Program-made: the position numbers and the translations under genes
Assembly (NCBI GenBank): GCA_902795665.1
Contig: CADBMA010000057.1
Location: 1 to 8,698 of the forward strand
DNA length: 8,698 bases
Direction of reading: 5' to 3'
DNA from: an uncultured Rhodospirillales bacterium
GTDB taxonomy: Bacteria; Pseudomonadota; Alphaproteobacteria; RF32; CAG-239
The notes under the pieces: model-generated
Database searches by the model: none
Told to the model about the DNA's origin: nothing
Seen by the model: only the letters and a program-made list of their open reading frames with translations
In this document: positions 1 to 6,053 of the stretch, piece after piece
How positions within the stretch are numbered: the stretch's first letter is position 1
Layout: the number at the start of each line of letters is the position of its first letter

Positions 1-1
1 C

Positions 2-190
2 AAGACCTTTCGCGGGCGACAATATAAAGTGTTGGTGGCGGATACAAACGATTTTATTTATGAGGGCGAACATTATAAAAGTTTGTCGGCGGTGGCTAAA
101 GAAATCTGTGGTATTAAAGTTTCCGGCTACGATTTCTTCGGTTTAAATAATAAATCAGTATTAAAGGAGGCAGAAAATGGCAAAAATTAA
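2..190 (+). CDS. DUF2924-like protein, C-terminal fragment (5' end outside window)
   Basis: The frame is open from the left edge to a TAA at 188-190 and gives 62 residues. It contains KTFRGRQYKVLV, then F-I-Y-E-G-E-H-Y-K-S-L-S-A-V-A-K-E-I-C-G, then SGYDFFGL. This order (RG..Y.V.V, F.Y.G..Y.SLSA.A..I.G, G..FFGL) is what I recall of the C-terminus of the DUF2924 family. These are small proteins of unknown biochemical role, usually encoded just upstream of large serine recombinases in alphaproteobacterial phages and integrative elements. The gene overlaps the recombinase start by 14 bp, and the recombinase ribosome binding site lies inside it, so the two are probably translationally coupled. The family call comes from memory of the motif and has not been searched. 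The N-terminal part cannot be seen. Confidence 0.72.
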   Translation, partial: KTFRGRQYKVLVADTNDFIYEGEHYKSLSAVAKEICGIKVSGYDFFGLNNKSVLKEAENGKN

Positions 191-1796
191 TTGTGCGGTT
201 TATGTTCGCAAATCGACCGAAAAGGGTTTGGAATTGGAGTTTAACTCCTTACACAACCAAGAAGAATCTTGCCGCAGTTATATCCTCTCACAAGCCTTTA
301 ATAACTGGGAATACTACAAAACTTATACTGACGGCGGTATTTCCGGCGGCACGATGGAACGCCCGGCGTTAAAACAAATGCTTGAAGATATCAGAAAAGG
401 TTTGATACAAACGGTGGTGGTCTATAAGGTTGACCGCCTATCGCGCTCGATTATGGATTTTCATAACATGATGAAAGAATTTGAGAAATACGGCTGTAGC
501 TTTGTTTCCATTACACAAGCCTTTGATACATCAACCTCAATGGGCAAACTAACATTAAATATGTTGCTATCTTTTGCCCAATTTGAACGAGAGGTTTCTT
601 CCGAACGTGTCCGCGATAAAATCCGTGCCAGCAAGGCCAAGGGTTTGTGGACGGGTGGAACACCGAAGTTGGGTTATGATTTGATTGATAAAAAACTTGT
701 GATTAACGAAGCAGAGGCCGAACAAGTGCGGTATTTATTTGAAAGCTACTTAAAATGTAGCTCATTGAGCGAACTTGAACAAATCTCTGAATCAATGAAA
801 ATCACACATAAACGATGGATAACAGCAAAAGGCATTGCCAAAGGTGGAAAGCCTCTCAAAACATCAGCACTTCACCGCCTGTTGCATGAAAAATTATATC
901 TCGGAATGATTGAAAACAAACGTACCGGAGAAGCTTATAAAGGTCAACATCAAGCCATTATCAGTAAAGATTTATGGGAGGCTGTGCAGAAAAAACTGAA
1001 AGAAAATGATATGAGTGACAATCACACACGCTCGAAAAATGACAATCTTTTGACGGGAAAATTGTTTGATACCGGAGGCACGGCCTTTGTTAATCAAGCA
1101 AACAGCAAACGTAAAGCTACAAAAAAGCATTATTATGCCATCAAAGGCTTATATTTACCGACTGATCAGATTGATAAAGTTGTCGTTGCAGTGGCGACGG
1201 AATTATTAAATGCAGATTTACATAATCTACCGAAAGACATCGCGATGATTCTGAAACAAATTAATTTCACAGAGATGGATTATTTTAAGCAACGCAGTTT
1301 TATCTGCAACTTTGTAAACAAAGTGATTTACGGCAAAGACAAACTGACATTCTTTTTTAATACTGATGTAACAATGCTTTCGGCATATACCGGCGACAGC
1401 TTAAACCAAAATACCGAATCGCTAGAATTTATTTATGATGCAAACAATCAGCAGATTATTTATGAAAAAGCAGTCGTGATTAACCGCGGCCTATCAAGCA
1501 CTACCTATAATGCCGGAAAAATCGGGCTGATGAGTGTTAACGACAACAACCGATTGATTGTCCGTGCTTTCGCCTATGCATGGCGATATAAAAAGCTCTA
1601 CGAAAGCGGTATGCCAACCGATGACATTGCCAAACAGGAACACATATCCAAACGCACGATTTATAAATACCTAAACCTTGCTTACCTATCACCAAAACTC
1701 GTCAACCAACTCCTTTCCGGCACAGTAAACATTTCATTGCAGAAATTGTTTGAAATGGGAACTGGTAAACAAATTTTTGAGAAAGAAAATATTTAA
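177..1796 (+). CDS. Large serine recombinase (site-specific integrase/resolvase family)
   Basis: This 539-residue protein is probably the integrase/excisionase of a mobile element. It would cut and rejoin att sites through a covalent 5'-phosphoserine intermediate. The resolvase domain spans about residues 5-150. It has YVRKST with the presumed nucleophile Ser13 and Arg11, then YTDGGISGG, the VDRLSR motif (Arg87, Arg90) and FEREV with Arg138. The 'Recombinase' DNA-binding domain covers about 165-270 (GTPKLGYDL; ALHRLLHEKLYLG). The following LLTGKLF segment (291-297) begins the zinc-ribbon-like region but has no cysteine pairs. A C-terminal helix-turn-helix-like stretch lies at about 480-505 (DDIAKQEHISKRTIYKYL). 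The start ATG at 177 has a strong AAGGAGG at 164-170 with a 6-nt spacer. All catalytic residues are present, so it looks active. Its target site and element type are not known from this window. Confidence 0.95.
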   Translation: MAKINCAVYVRKSTEKGLELEFNSLHNQEESCRSYILSQAFNNWEYYKTYTDGGISGGTMERPALKQMLEDIRKGLIQTVVVYKVDRLSRSIMDFHNMMKEFEKYGCSFVSITQAFDTSTSMGKLTLNMLLSFAQFEREVSSERVRDKIRASKAKGLWTGGTPKLGYDLIDKKLVINEAEAEQVRYLFESYLKCSSLSELEQISESMKITHKRWITAKGIAKGGKPLKTSALHRLLHEKLYLGMIENKRTGEAYKGQHQAIISKDLWEAVQKKLKENDMSDNHTRSKNDNLLTGKLFDTGGTAFVNQANSKRKATKKHYYAIKGLYLPTDQIDKVVVAVATELLNADLHNLPKDIAMILKQINFTEMDYFKQRSFICNFVNKVIYGKDKLTFFFNTDVTMLSAYTGDSLNQNTESLEFIYDANNQQIIYEKAVVINRGLSSTTYNAGKIGLMSVNDNNRLIVRAFAYAWRYKKLYESGMPTDDIAKQEHISKRTIYKYLNLAYLSPKLVNQLLSGTVNISLQKLFEMGTGKQIFEKENI

Positions 1797-2128
1797 AAAT
1801 TCGTATTTTCTACCCAATGAGCAAGATTATCTTCAGGATCATAAAAAGAAAACAAATCATTTTTTGCTTTATGAAGAGCATCTTCTATAGAATCAAAACC
1901 AGTCATGATAGAAGATACATAAGGGCTTGCTTGTTTACAACCATAGTAAAAATGACTCAAATCATAAGAAAATTTATTATCCAATGTTTCATAAATTTTG
2001 ATACCGAGTTTTTGAGTTCCTGTTTTTTCAGATCCTACATAAAAATAATACTCTGCCACTTTTTTATATGCTTCAAACACAAGGTTTCCCTTAATTTCAT
2101 TCATAAAAACTTGCTGAAAAATATGCAT
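1793..2128 (-). CDS. Hypothetical 111-residue aromatic-rich protein
   Basis: I do not recognise this protein. It has 111 residues, no signal peptide and no transmembrane segment. About 19% of its residues are aromatic (10 Tyr, 10 Phe, 1 Trp), mainly in EYYFYVGSEK, SYDLSHFYYG and LFSFYDPED. The C-terminal part (FDSIEDALHKAKNDL, then an acidic stretch) looks like a short amphipathic helix in a small compact alpha/beta fold. The ATG at 2128 is preceded by AAAGGGAG at a suitable distance, which supports real translation. The gene converges on the recombinase, and both stop codons are read from one TTAA at 1793-1796. That position, between the recombinase and the tRNA terminator, suggests cargo or the last gene of the element. 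It could equally be a host gene beside the insertion. Confidence 0.7.
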   Translation of the reverse strand: MHIFQQVFMNEIKGNLVFEAYKKVAEYYFYVGSEKTGTQKLGIKIYETLDNKFSYDLSHFYYGCKQASPYVSSIMTGFDSIEDALHKAKNDLFSFYDPEDNLAHWVENTNF

Positions 2129-2161
2129 ATTTTTTCTCCCTTTAATTGTTTATTGACTTTC

Positions 2162-2198
2162 CAAAATTCTCCAAAGTATGTAACCGATGGAAATTTTG
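2162..2198. repeat. Imperfect 37-bp inverted repeat in the recombinase-tRNA interval
   Basis: CAAAATT at 2162-2168 is mirrored exactly by AATTTTG at 2192-2198. Further paired positions occur at 2171/2189, 2176/2184 and 2177/2183 around a centre at 2180. Serine recombinase att sites are typically imperfect dyads of about 35-50 bp, so this is a candidate attachment-site half or junction. It also sits about 35 bp upstream of the orphan gene start, where an operator or promoter could lie. AT-rich dyads arise by chance, and no second copy is visible in the window. Confidence 0.3.
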
Positions 2199-2213
2199 TG
2201 TTTTTGTTGTTAA

Positions 2214-2264
2214 TCGGAGCTTACCATAGTCACTTTGAAGAATCAACCCTCGTGAAAGCTCCGA
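2214..2264. repeat. Inverted repeat with perfect 9-bp arms
   Basis: TCGGAGCTT at 2214-2222 is the exact reverse complement of AAGCTCCGA at 2256-2264, separated by 33 bp. It lies just beyond the tRNA-Ser terminator, in DNA without a supported gene. There is no T-tract after either arm, so it is not a standard terminator. It may be a protein-binding dyad, part of a recombination site, or chance. Confidence 0.35.
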
Positions 2265-2278
2265 AACACCGCGGATAC

Positions 2279-2308
2279 AAAAAAAGACACCGCAATCTGG
2301 TGTCTTTT
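2279..2308 (-). terminator. Intrinsic terminator of tRNA-Ser
   Basis: On the minus strand, a perfect 10-bp stem (2299-2308 with 2282-2291) closes a 7-nt loop. It is followed by a run of seven T (complement of the A run 2279-2285). It begins 10 bp past the encoded CCA of the tRNA. This is a textbook Rho-independent terminator for the tRNA transcript, and perhaps for read-through from the rluB-rsmD operon. Confidence 0.88.
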
Positions 2309-2317
2309 CAATTAAAA

Positions 2318-2408
2318 TGGCGGATAGAAAGGGATTCGAACCCTTGGTACGCTTTAGACGTACACACGATTTCCAATCGTGCGCCTTCGACCACTCGGCC
2401 ACCTATCC
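2318..2408 (-). tRNA. tRNA-Ser (anticodon GGA)
   Basis: This folds as a class II tRNA. The acceptor stem is GGATAGG with TCTATCC (one G-U pair), the discriminator is G, and the CCA is encoded (complement of 2318-2320). The D-arm is GGCCGAGTGGTCGAAGGC. The anticodon stem CACGA/TCGTG carries the loop TTGGAAA, with GGA at 2372-2374. The variable arm is long, with a GTACG/CGTAC stem. The T-arm is AAGGG-TTCGAAT-CCCTT. The anticodon and long variable arm identify serine, reading UCC and UCU. The gene is intact and has its own -10 box and terminator. It is the nearest conserved gene to the recombinase and so marks the host side of the presumed integration boundary. Confidence 0.97.
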
Positions 2409-2437
2409 ATAATTGTTTTTACTATTTAGCGACTTTT

Positions 2438-2443
2438 ATTATA
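2438..2443 (-). promoter_or_regulatory. Perfect -10 box (TATAAT) for tRNA-Ser
   Basis: The minus strand has a consensus TATAAT at 2443-2438, placing transcription start near 2431, about 23 nt before the tRNA 5' end. No good -35 hexamer sits 16-18 bp upstream; the DNA there is a plain A/T run. The position fits a tRNA promoter, but in AT-rich DNA the box alone is moderate evidence. Confidence 0.45.
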
Positions 2444-2493
2444 CTTGGCAAGGATTATTTTATTTTTCTCAGGTAATTATTTTTTCTGTTATT

Positions 2494-3051
2494 TCAAATT
2501 TGTGTTGAGGTTTTTAATGCCAAAAACCAAAATTGGGCAACACCATAACGGCGTTTATCAATCAAATTTAGCTCTGTCGGAAAGTGCAGCGTTTCATCAG
2601 CCGCTGTTTCAACAATGCAAATTCCATCATCAGACAACCATTTTTTTTGTAAAATGGCGGTTATTGCTTGTTCGTTTAGTCCTTTATGATAAGGGGCATC
2701 AAGAAATATAATATCAAATGTACGCGGAGCTGAAAATAAACAGGTGGCGTCAGCTTTTATGATTTCTATTTTATTTTTTTCAGAGCTGAAAAGAGCAGCA
2801 TTTTTGGTGGCAGAAGATATATCAATATCAATCAAGGTTACTGACTGGGCGCCTCGAGACAGCGCCTCAAACGCAAAGGCTCCGGTGCCGGCAAAAATAT
2901 CGGCAAGATTGATTTGCGACCATGGCTTTAAAAGTTTGGAAGTCAAAATGTTGAAAACCGACTCTCTTGCTCGATCAGAAGTTGGACGCACTTTTTCGGA
3001 AAGTGGCGAAAATATTTTTTTGCCGCGATATAACCCGCCAATTATTCTCAT
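2494..3051 (-). CDS. rsmD: 16S rRNA (guanine(966)-N(2))-methyltransferase RsmD
   Basis: This 185-residue protein has the usual RsmD length. The family methylates N2 of G966 in 16S rRNA of the 30S subunit, using S-adenosylmethionine. Visible marks are the N-terminal MRIIGG.YRG.K, the signature RPTSDRARESVFNIL (22-36), the SAM-binding motif DIFAGTGAFAFEALSRGA (51-68), an acidic strand end LIDID (73-77), and the catalytic motif IV at 118-121. Motif IV reads DAPY where DPPF/Y is more usual; the Asp, second Pro and aromatic residue are kept. The start ATG at 3051 overlaps the rluB stop as ATGA, so translation is probably coupled. The only upstream Shine-Dalgarno-like sequence is a weak GGAAAA. The pair forms a two-gene operon for ribosome maturation. 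Confidence 0.93.
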   Translation of the reverse strand: MRIIGGLYRGKKIFSPLSEKVRPTSDRARESVFNILTSKLLKPWSQINLADIFAGTGAFAFEALSRGAQSVTLIDIDISSATKNAALFSSEKNKIEIIKADATCLFSAPRTFDIIFLDAPYHKGLNEQAITAILQKKWLSDDGICIVETAADETLHFPTELNLIDKRRYGVAQFWFLALKTSTQI

Positions 3052-3767
3052 AATTCAAATTTTCCACCCAGTTGTTCTTTTAAAACTTTATGAGGCACTT
3101 CTTTGACTTCGCCTTTTTTTAAGCTGCCCAATTGAAAAGGTCCGTAGGATAAACGGATAAGCCGCGCCACATCAAGCCCGATATATTGCATAAGGCGGCG
3201 AATCTCACGATTTTTGCCCTCAGTCAAAGTTATGGTTAACCATGTGTTGGTACCCTGAGTGCTGTCGATGGTAATTTTTACCGGACCATAGTTAACACCT
3301 TCAATTGTAACTCCATTGCTTACTGAATCAATTTTTTGCTGTGATATAATACCATGAACTTTAACTTTGTAACGGCGACTCCAGCCATTTTGCGGAAGCT
3401 CCAGCATGCGAGACAATTCTCCATCATTGGTGAGAAGCAGCAATCCTTCAGAATTAAGGTCGAGTCGCCCAACCGATATAACTCGCGGCATATTTGACGG
3501 CAAATTATCAAAAACAGTTGGACGAGAGGCATCTTTGTGCGATGTAATCAAGCCGACCGGTTTATAATAAATCCAGAGGCGCGTTTGTTCAATGGTTGGT
3601 AATTTTTCACCATCAATCAAAATTTTTTCACTGCCGTCGACATTAAATGCCGGAGATAACACGGTTTCACCATTAACAGTAACACGTTTTTGCATAATTA
3701 ATTCTTCGGCGGCACGGCGGGAGCAAACTCCGGAGCGGGCTATAAATTTGGCAATTCTTTCACTCAT
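3048..3767 (-). CDS. rluB: 23S rRNA pseudouridine synthase, RluB/RsuA family
   Basis: This 239-residue protein of the RsuA/RluB/RluE/RluF family makes pseudouridine in rRNA; RluB modifies U2605 of 23S rRNA. An S4 RNA-binding domain covers about residues 2-48 (RIAKFIARSGVCSRRAAEEL). The catalytic domain begins near 63 with LWIYYKPVGLITS. The catalytic Asp103 lies in GRLDLNSEGLLLLTNDG (100-116). The later EGKNREIRRL (183-192) is a family signature. RluB is the usual alphaproteobacterial member with this layout, but RsuA-type specificity for 16S rRNA cannot be excluded from sequence alone. The ATG at 3767 has GAGGA 10 nt upstream (complement of 3778-3782). It heads the rluB-rsmD operon and is divergent from tadA. 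Confidence 0.9.
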   Translation of the reverse strand: MSERIAKFIARSGVCSRRAAEELIMQKRVTVNGETVLSPAFNVDGSEKILIDGEKLPTIEQTRLWIYYKPVGLITSHKDASRPTVFDNLPSNMPRVISVGRLDLNSEGLLLLTNDGELSRMLELPQNGWSRRYKVKVHGIISQQKIDSVSNGVTIEGVNYGPVKITIDSTQGTNTWLTITLTEGKNREIRRLMQYIGLDVARLIRLSYGPFQLGSLKKGEVKEVPHKVLKEQLGGKFEL

Positions 3768-3826
3768 TTTAAGTAATCCTCAATAAATTTGTGCCTATCA
3801 TATCTTATGCAAAGGAAAAAATAAAG
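3768..3826. promoter_or_regulatory. Divergent promoter region between rluB and tadA
   Basis: This 59-bp AT-rich gap must hold the start signals for rluB and probably tadA. On the minus strand a TATGAT box at 3802-3797 would start the rluB transcript near 3790, about 23 nt before its ATG. The corresponding -35 position reads TTTATT, a poor match. The plus strand has similar TATCAT/TATCTT stretches without a clear -35 partner. Neither promoter is firm. Confidence 0.3.
3811..3816 (+). promoter_or_regulatory. Ribosome binding site that sets the tadA start
   Basis: AAAGGA lies 10 nt before the ATG at 3827. The alternative in-frame GTG at 3791 has no such motif in front and would add 12 residues that the family does not have. 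Confidence 0.6.
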
Positions 3827-4327
3827 ATGAATTGTCAAGATTATATGGAGATTGCTCTGAAGCAGGCAAAAAAAGCCTTTGAAAGAGATGAGGTGCCGGT
3901 GGGGGCAATAGTGGTAAATCCACAAGACGGAACGATAATTTCTCGTGCCGGCAATGGCGGTGAACATGGACGAAATGCGTGCGCTCATGCAGAAATTGAA
4001 GCTATGAATAAAGCCTGCCGCAAGTTGAAACAAAATCGACTTTGGGGAATGGAGCTATATGTTACGTTGGAACCGTGTACAATGTGTGCAGCAGCCATTT
4101 CAATGATGCGAATCTCAAAAGTATATTTTGGCGCGATTGATGAAAAAGGGGGCGCCGTTGTTAGCGGGGTGCGTTTTTTTGATGCTCCGACTTGTCATCA
4201 TCGGCCTAAAGTTGAGGGAGGCGTTTTGGAAGAAGAATGCGCCGAAATATTAAAGCAGTTTTTTAAGAACAAACGGCAAAAAGGTACACCTAAAGAACAT
4301 TTAGAAAAATCAAATATTGAGAAATAA
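3827..4327 (+). CDS. tadA: tRNA-specific adenosine deaminase TadA
   Basis: From this ATG the protein has 166 residues, matching the usual TadA length (about 150-170). It deaminates A34 to inosine in tRNA-Arg(ACG), allowing wobble reading of CGN codons. The zinc site is complete: HAE (His54, with Glu56 as the proton shuttle) and PCTMC (Cys84, Cys87). DEVPVGAIVV (21-30) and the C-terminal RFFDAPTCHHRP (116-127) are typical of bacterial TadA; related cytidine or guanine deaminases lack this C-terminal pattern. I chose 3827 over the in-frame GTG at 3791 because of the AAAGGA upstream and the homologous N-terminus. A lysine-rich tail (about 147-166) lies beyond the core fold. It is divergent from rluB and may lead the plus-strand gene series. 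Confidence 0.94.
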   Translation: MNCQDYMEIALKQAKKAFERDEVPVGAIVVNPQDGTIISRAGNGGEHGRNACAHAEIEAMNKACRKLKQNRLWGMELYVTLEPCTMCAAAISMMRISKVYFGAIDEKGGAVVSGVRFFDAPTCHHRPKVEGGVLEEECAEILKQFFKNKRQKGTPKEHLEKSNIEK

Positions 4328-4379
4328 AAAATAAATATGCTTACCAAATATTAATAAAAACAATTTTAGTATGAAAAAT

Positions 4380-4383
4380 GAGG
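4380..4383 (+). promoter_or_regulatory. Ribosome binding site favouring the downstream ftsB start
   Basis: GAGG lies 11 nt before the ATG at 4395. The in-frame ATG at 4371 is preceded only by A/T-rich DNA with no Shine-Dalgarno match. A weak promoter candidate, TTACCA at 4341-4346 with TTTTAG at 4364-4369, would also start the RNA downstream of 4371. Confidence 0.4.
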
Positions 4384-4394
4384 TAAGAAAAACT

Positions 4395-4709
4395 ATGATC
4401 GGAGTATGGCAAGATATAAAATATTATGTGAAAAAATCAGGACTTCTGATGTTTTTTGTCGTGCTCTTTTTTTATTTTGGATACAATGCTTTTTATGGAG
4501 AGCGCGGGTTTAAGAAATATATGTATCTCAAAAAAGAGGTAGAATATGCACGGACGGTTGCCGATCAGTATCGTAGCAAAAAAGATAGTTTGAATGAAGA
4601 GGTGCGGCTTTTGTCGTCATCCAGCCTAGATTTGGATATGCTTGATGAACGCGCCAGAACAGTATTGAATCTTGTCGGGGATTATGAGTTGATAATTCTT
4701 GATGAATAA
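4395..4709 (+). CDS. ftsB: FtsB/DivIC-type septum formation initiator
   Basis: This 104-residue bitopic membrane protein resembles FtsB/DivIC, which links FtsL and FtsQ in the divisome and helps activate septal peptidoglycan synthesis. A short basic cytoplasmic N-terminus precedes one membrane helix (about 16-33, LLMFFVVLFFYFGY). YGERGFKKY follows, matching the G-ERG motif common in alphaproteobacterial homologues. A periplasmic coiled coil covers about 40-75. The C-terminal LDLDMLDERARTVLNLVGDYELIIL matches the family's 'D.lDE.AR..L....deliil' end. An in-frame ATG at 4371 would add eight residues (112 aa); I prefer 4395 because of its ribosome binding site and the more typical length. It lies 67 bp after tadA and 103 bp before the peptidase gene. 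The gene name rests on motif and topology. Confidence 0.8.
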   Translation: MIGVWQDIKYYVKKSGLLMFFVVLFFYFGYNAFYGERGFKKYMYLKKEVEYARTVADQYRSKKDSLNEEVRLLSSSSLDLDMLDERARTVLNLVGDYELIILDE

Positions 4710-4780
4710 TAATTGATTTACTTCCGAATCGGTGTTTTTCCGATGGTTGTAAAAAAATACTGTATTTTAAAGTTTTTTTC

Positions 4781-4790
4781 TGCTATATAT
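4781..4790 (+). promoter_or_regulatory. Possible extended -10 promoter before the M23 peptidase gene
   Basis: The 103-bp gap 4710-4812 contains TGCTATATAT, a TG-N plus TATATA extended -10 arrangement, about 23 bp before the ATG at 4813. There is no good -35. The same gap holds a weak 5-bp hairpin (4728-4732 with 4740-4744) not followed by a T-tract. A separate promoter for the peptidase-bactofilin pair is plausible but unproven. Confidence 0.28.
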
Positions 4791-4812
4791 TCCTGCTGAG
4801 GAATTTTAAGCT

Positions 4813-6042
4813 ATGAGAAAAATGCCAAAAAAAATAATTCCGGAGCCGATGCGTTATTCTGAGAAAAAGCCTTTTTTCTCGAATAAGGAAATAATTTTCA
4901 GAAGCAATGGTCGGGCTCATGTGTGGAATATATCTTCCAAATTGCAGGTTATAGCGCTGTTTTTGGTGCTGGCTGTTGCAGTTTGGAGCGGCTATTCGTA
5001 TCATATGTACAATCGTTCAGGGCGGATTATTAATCGCAAAAATAATGAATTGACCGCTACGCGTGATGCGTATATGGATTTGATGGGCGATTTTGTAACC
5101 TTGCAAAGCAATATTGCACAGATGATTCAAAATATTGATGATGCTAATGATTCAAATCTTGATGTTGAGCAATACAAACAGCAAGCTACGTTGGTAGAAG
5201 AAAAGGTAAAACAAATTACATCAAATTCCAAATTGATTAATACGGAAAAACTTGAAGAAAAAACTAATTTAAATGAGGTTTCTCTGCAGAGAGATATTGC
5301 GGTTTCGGAACGTAATGAGTTGCGTAAAAAACTGGTGGAACTGCAAGCAATGGTCGAAGATATGCGCGCTGCGGAAATGGACGTTTTGGATAAAGTTTCA
5401 CAAATTGCTGAAAATGAAATGAATAAAATTAAAAAAGCTATCAGCACCATTAATGTTCCGTTGAAAAAACGAGGCTTGTATTTTAATGCTTCGGCTAATA
5501 ATAAAAAACAAAATGGTAGCGGCGGTCCGTATATTCCGGAAAAAAACCAGTTTTTGAAAGATAAAAAAGTTAGTGATAAGATAAGCAAACTATATAAAAC
5601 AGTTGATGATGTTGCATATTATCGCGAGGTTATGAGTTATGTCCCTATAGGCAAGCCGGTTTGGAGTATGTGGGTTTCTTCAGCATACGGATCGCGAAAT
5701 GACCCTTTGAAAAAGAAAAAAGCTTATCATAAAGGTGTGGATTTGGCCGGACGCACAGGTAACAAGGTTTCGGTTATGGCAAAAGGCAAAGTTATCCGCT
5801 CGGAATATAATCCCGGAGGTTATGGAAACTTTGTTGAGATTGATCATGGAAATGGTTTTGTGACCAAATATGCCCATCTCAATAAGTCTTACGTGAAGAA
5901 AGGACAATATCTTGAGGTTGGTGAAGCAATAGGAGAAATGGGGTCAACCGGTCGCTCTACCGGACCGCATTTGCATTACGAAATTTTATATCAGGGCAAG
6001 GATGTTGATCCAATGCCGTTTATTAAAGCTAAAGCTTCTTAA
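4813..6042 (+). CDS. Membrane-anchored coiled-coil M23 (LytM-type) metallopeptidase
   Basis: This 409-residue protein is probably a peptidoglycan endopeptidase, or a catalytically capable LytM-family cell-wall hydrolase, acting in the periplasm. A basic cytoplasmic N-terminus of about 42 residues precedes one membrane helix (about 43-60). Long coiled-coil stretches follow (about 68-105 and 120-210). The C-terminal M23 domain covers about 285-405. The zinc and catalytic set is complete: His306 and Asp310 in HKGVD, His355 in KYAHL, and His386 and His388 in GPHLHYE. An intact site argues for an enzyme, unlike degenerate activators such as EnvC or NlpD. The ATG at 4813 has GAGGA 10 nt upstream. 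The bactofilin gene follows at once, as in the known bitopic M23 peptidase-bactofilin pairs (LmdC-BacA in Hyphomonas; Csd1 and CcmA in Helicobacter). Confidence 0.92.
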   Translation: MRKMPKKIIPEPMRYSEKKPFFSNKEIIFRSNGRAHVWNISSKLQVIALFLVLAVAVWSGYSYHMYNRSGRIINRKNNELTATRDAYMDLMGDFVTLQSNIAQMIQNIDDANDSNLDVEQYKQQATLVEEKVKQITSNSKLINTEKLEEKTNLNEVSLQRDIAVSERNELRKKLVELQAMVEDMRAAEMDVLDKVSQIAENEMNKIKKAISTINVPLKKRGLYFNASANNKKQNGSGGPYIPEKNQFLKDKKVSDKISKLYKTVDDVAYYREVMSYVPIGKPVWSMWVSSAYGSRNDPLKKKKAYHKGVDLAGRTGNKVSVMAKGKVIRSEYNPGGYGNFVEIDHGNGFVTKYAHLNKSYVKKGQYLEVGEAIGEMGSTGRSTGPHLHYEILYQGKDVDPMPFIKAKAS

Positions 6043-6043
6043 T

Positions 6044-6047
6044 GGAG
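6044..6047 (+). promoter_or_regulatory. Ribosome binding site that sets the bactofilin start
   Basis: GGAG sits 6 nt before the ATG at 6054. The in-frame ATG at 6042 overlaps the peptidase stop codon and would itself contain the first base of this motif, so the downstream ATG is the better start. Confidence 0.6.
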
Positions 6048-6053
6048 ATAAAA

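Noticed and set aside
2142..2402. Minus-strand reading frame of 86 codons beginning MAEWSKAHDWKS
   Set aside because: Its first part is a translation of the tRNA-Ser gene and its terminator, a well-known false gene pattern.
2318..2408. tRNA-Ser 3' end as the integration target with a duplicated tRNA end
   Set aside because: The tRNA is intact and no second copy of its 3' end is visible in the window. A tRNA 3'-end target is also more typical of tyrosine than serine recombinases.
1817..2476. Plus-strand 219-codon frame
   Set aside because: It runs antisense through the orphan gene, the terminator and the tRNA. Its Ile/Phe/Cys-rich composition is that of an antisense AT-rich shadow.
2445..3106. 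Two plus-strand frames (2445-2711 and 2744-3106) opposite rsmD
   Set aside because: Both are antisense to a clear RsmD and show no recognisable motifs or ribosome binding sites.
3764..4033. Minus-strand 89-codon frame opposite tadA
   Set aside because: It is antisense to the conserved TadA catalytic region, including HAE, with no independent support.
4728..4744. Hairpin after ftsB as a terminator
   Set aside because: The stem is only 5 bp and its T run is in the loop, with no T-tract after the stem.
5127..5588. Minus-strand 153-codon hydrophobic frame inside the M23 peptidase gene
   Set aside because: It is antisense to the coiled-coil region. Its Leu/Ser/Phe richness mirrors Glu/Lys codons on the real strand.
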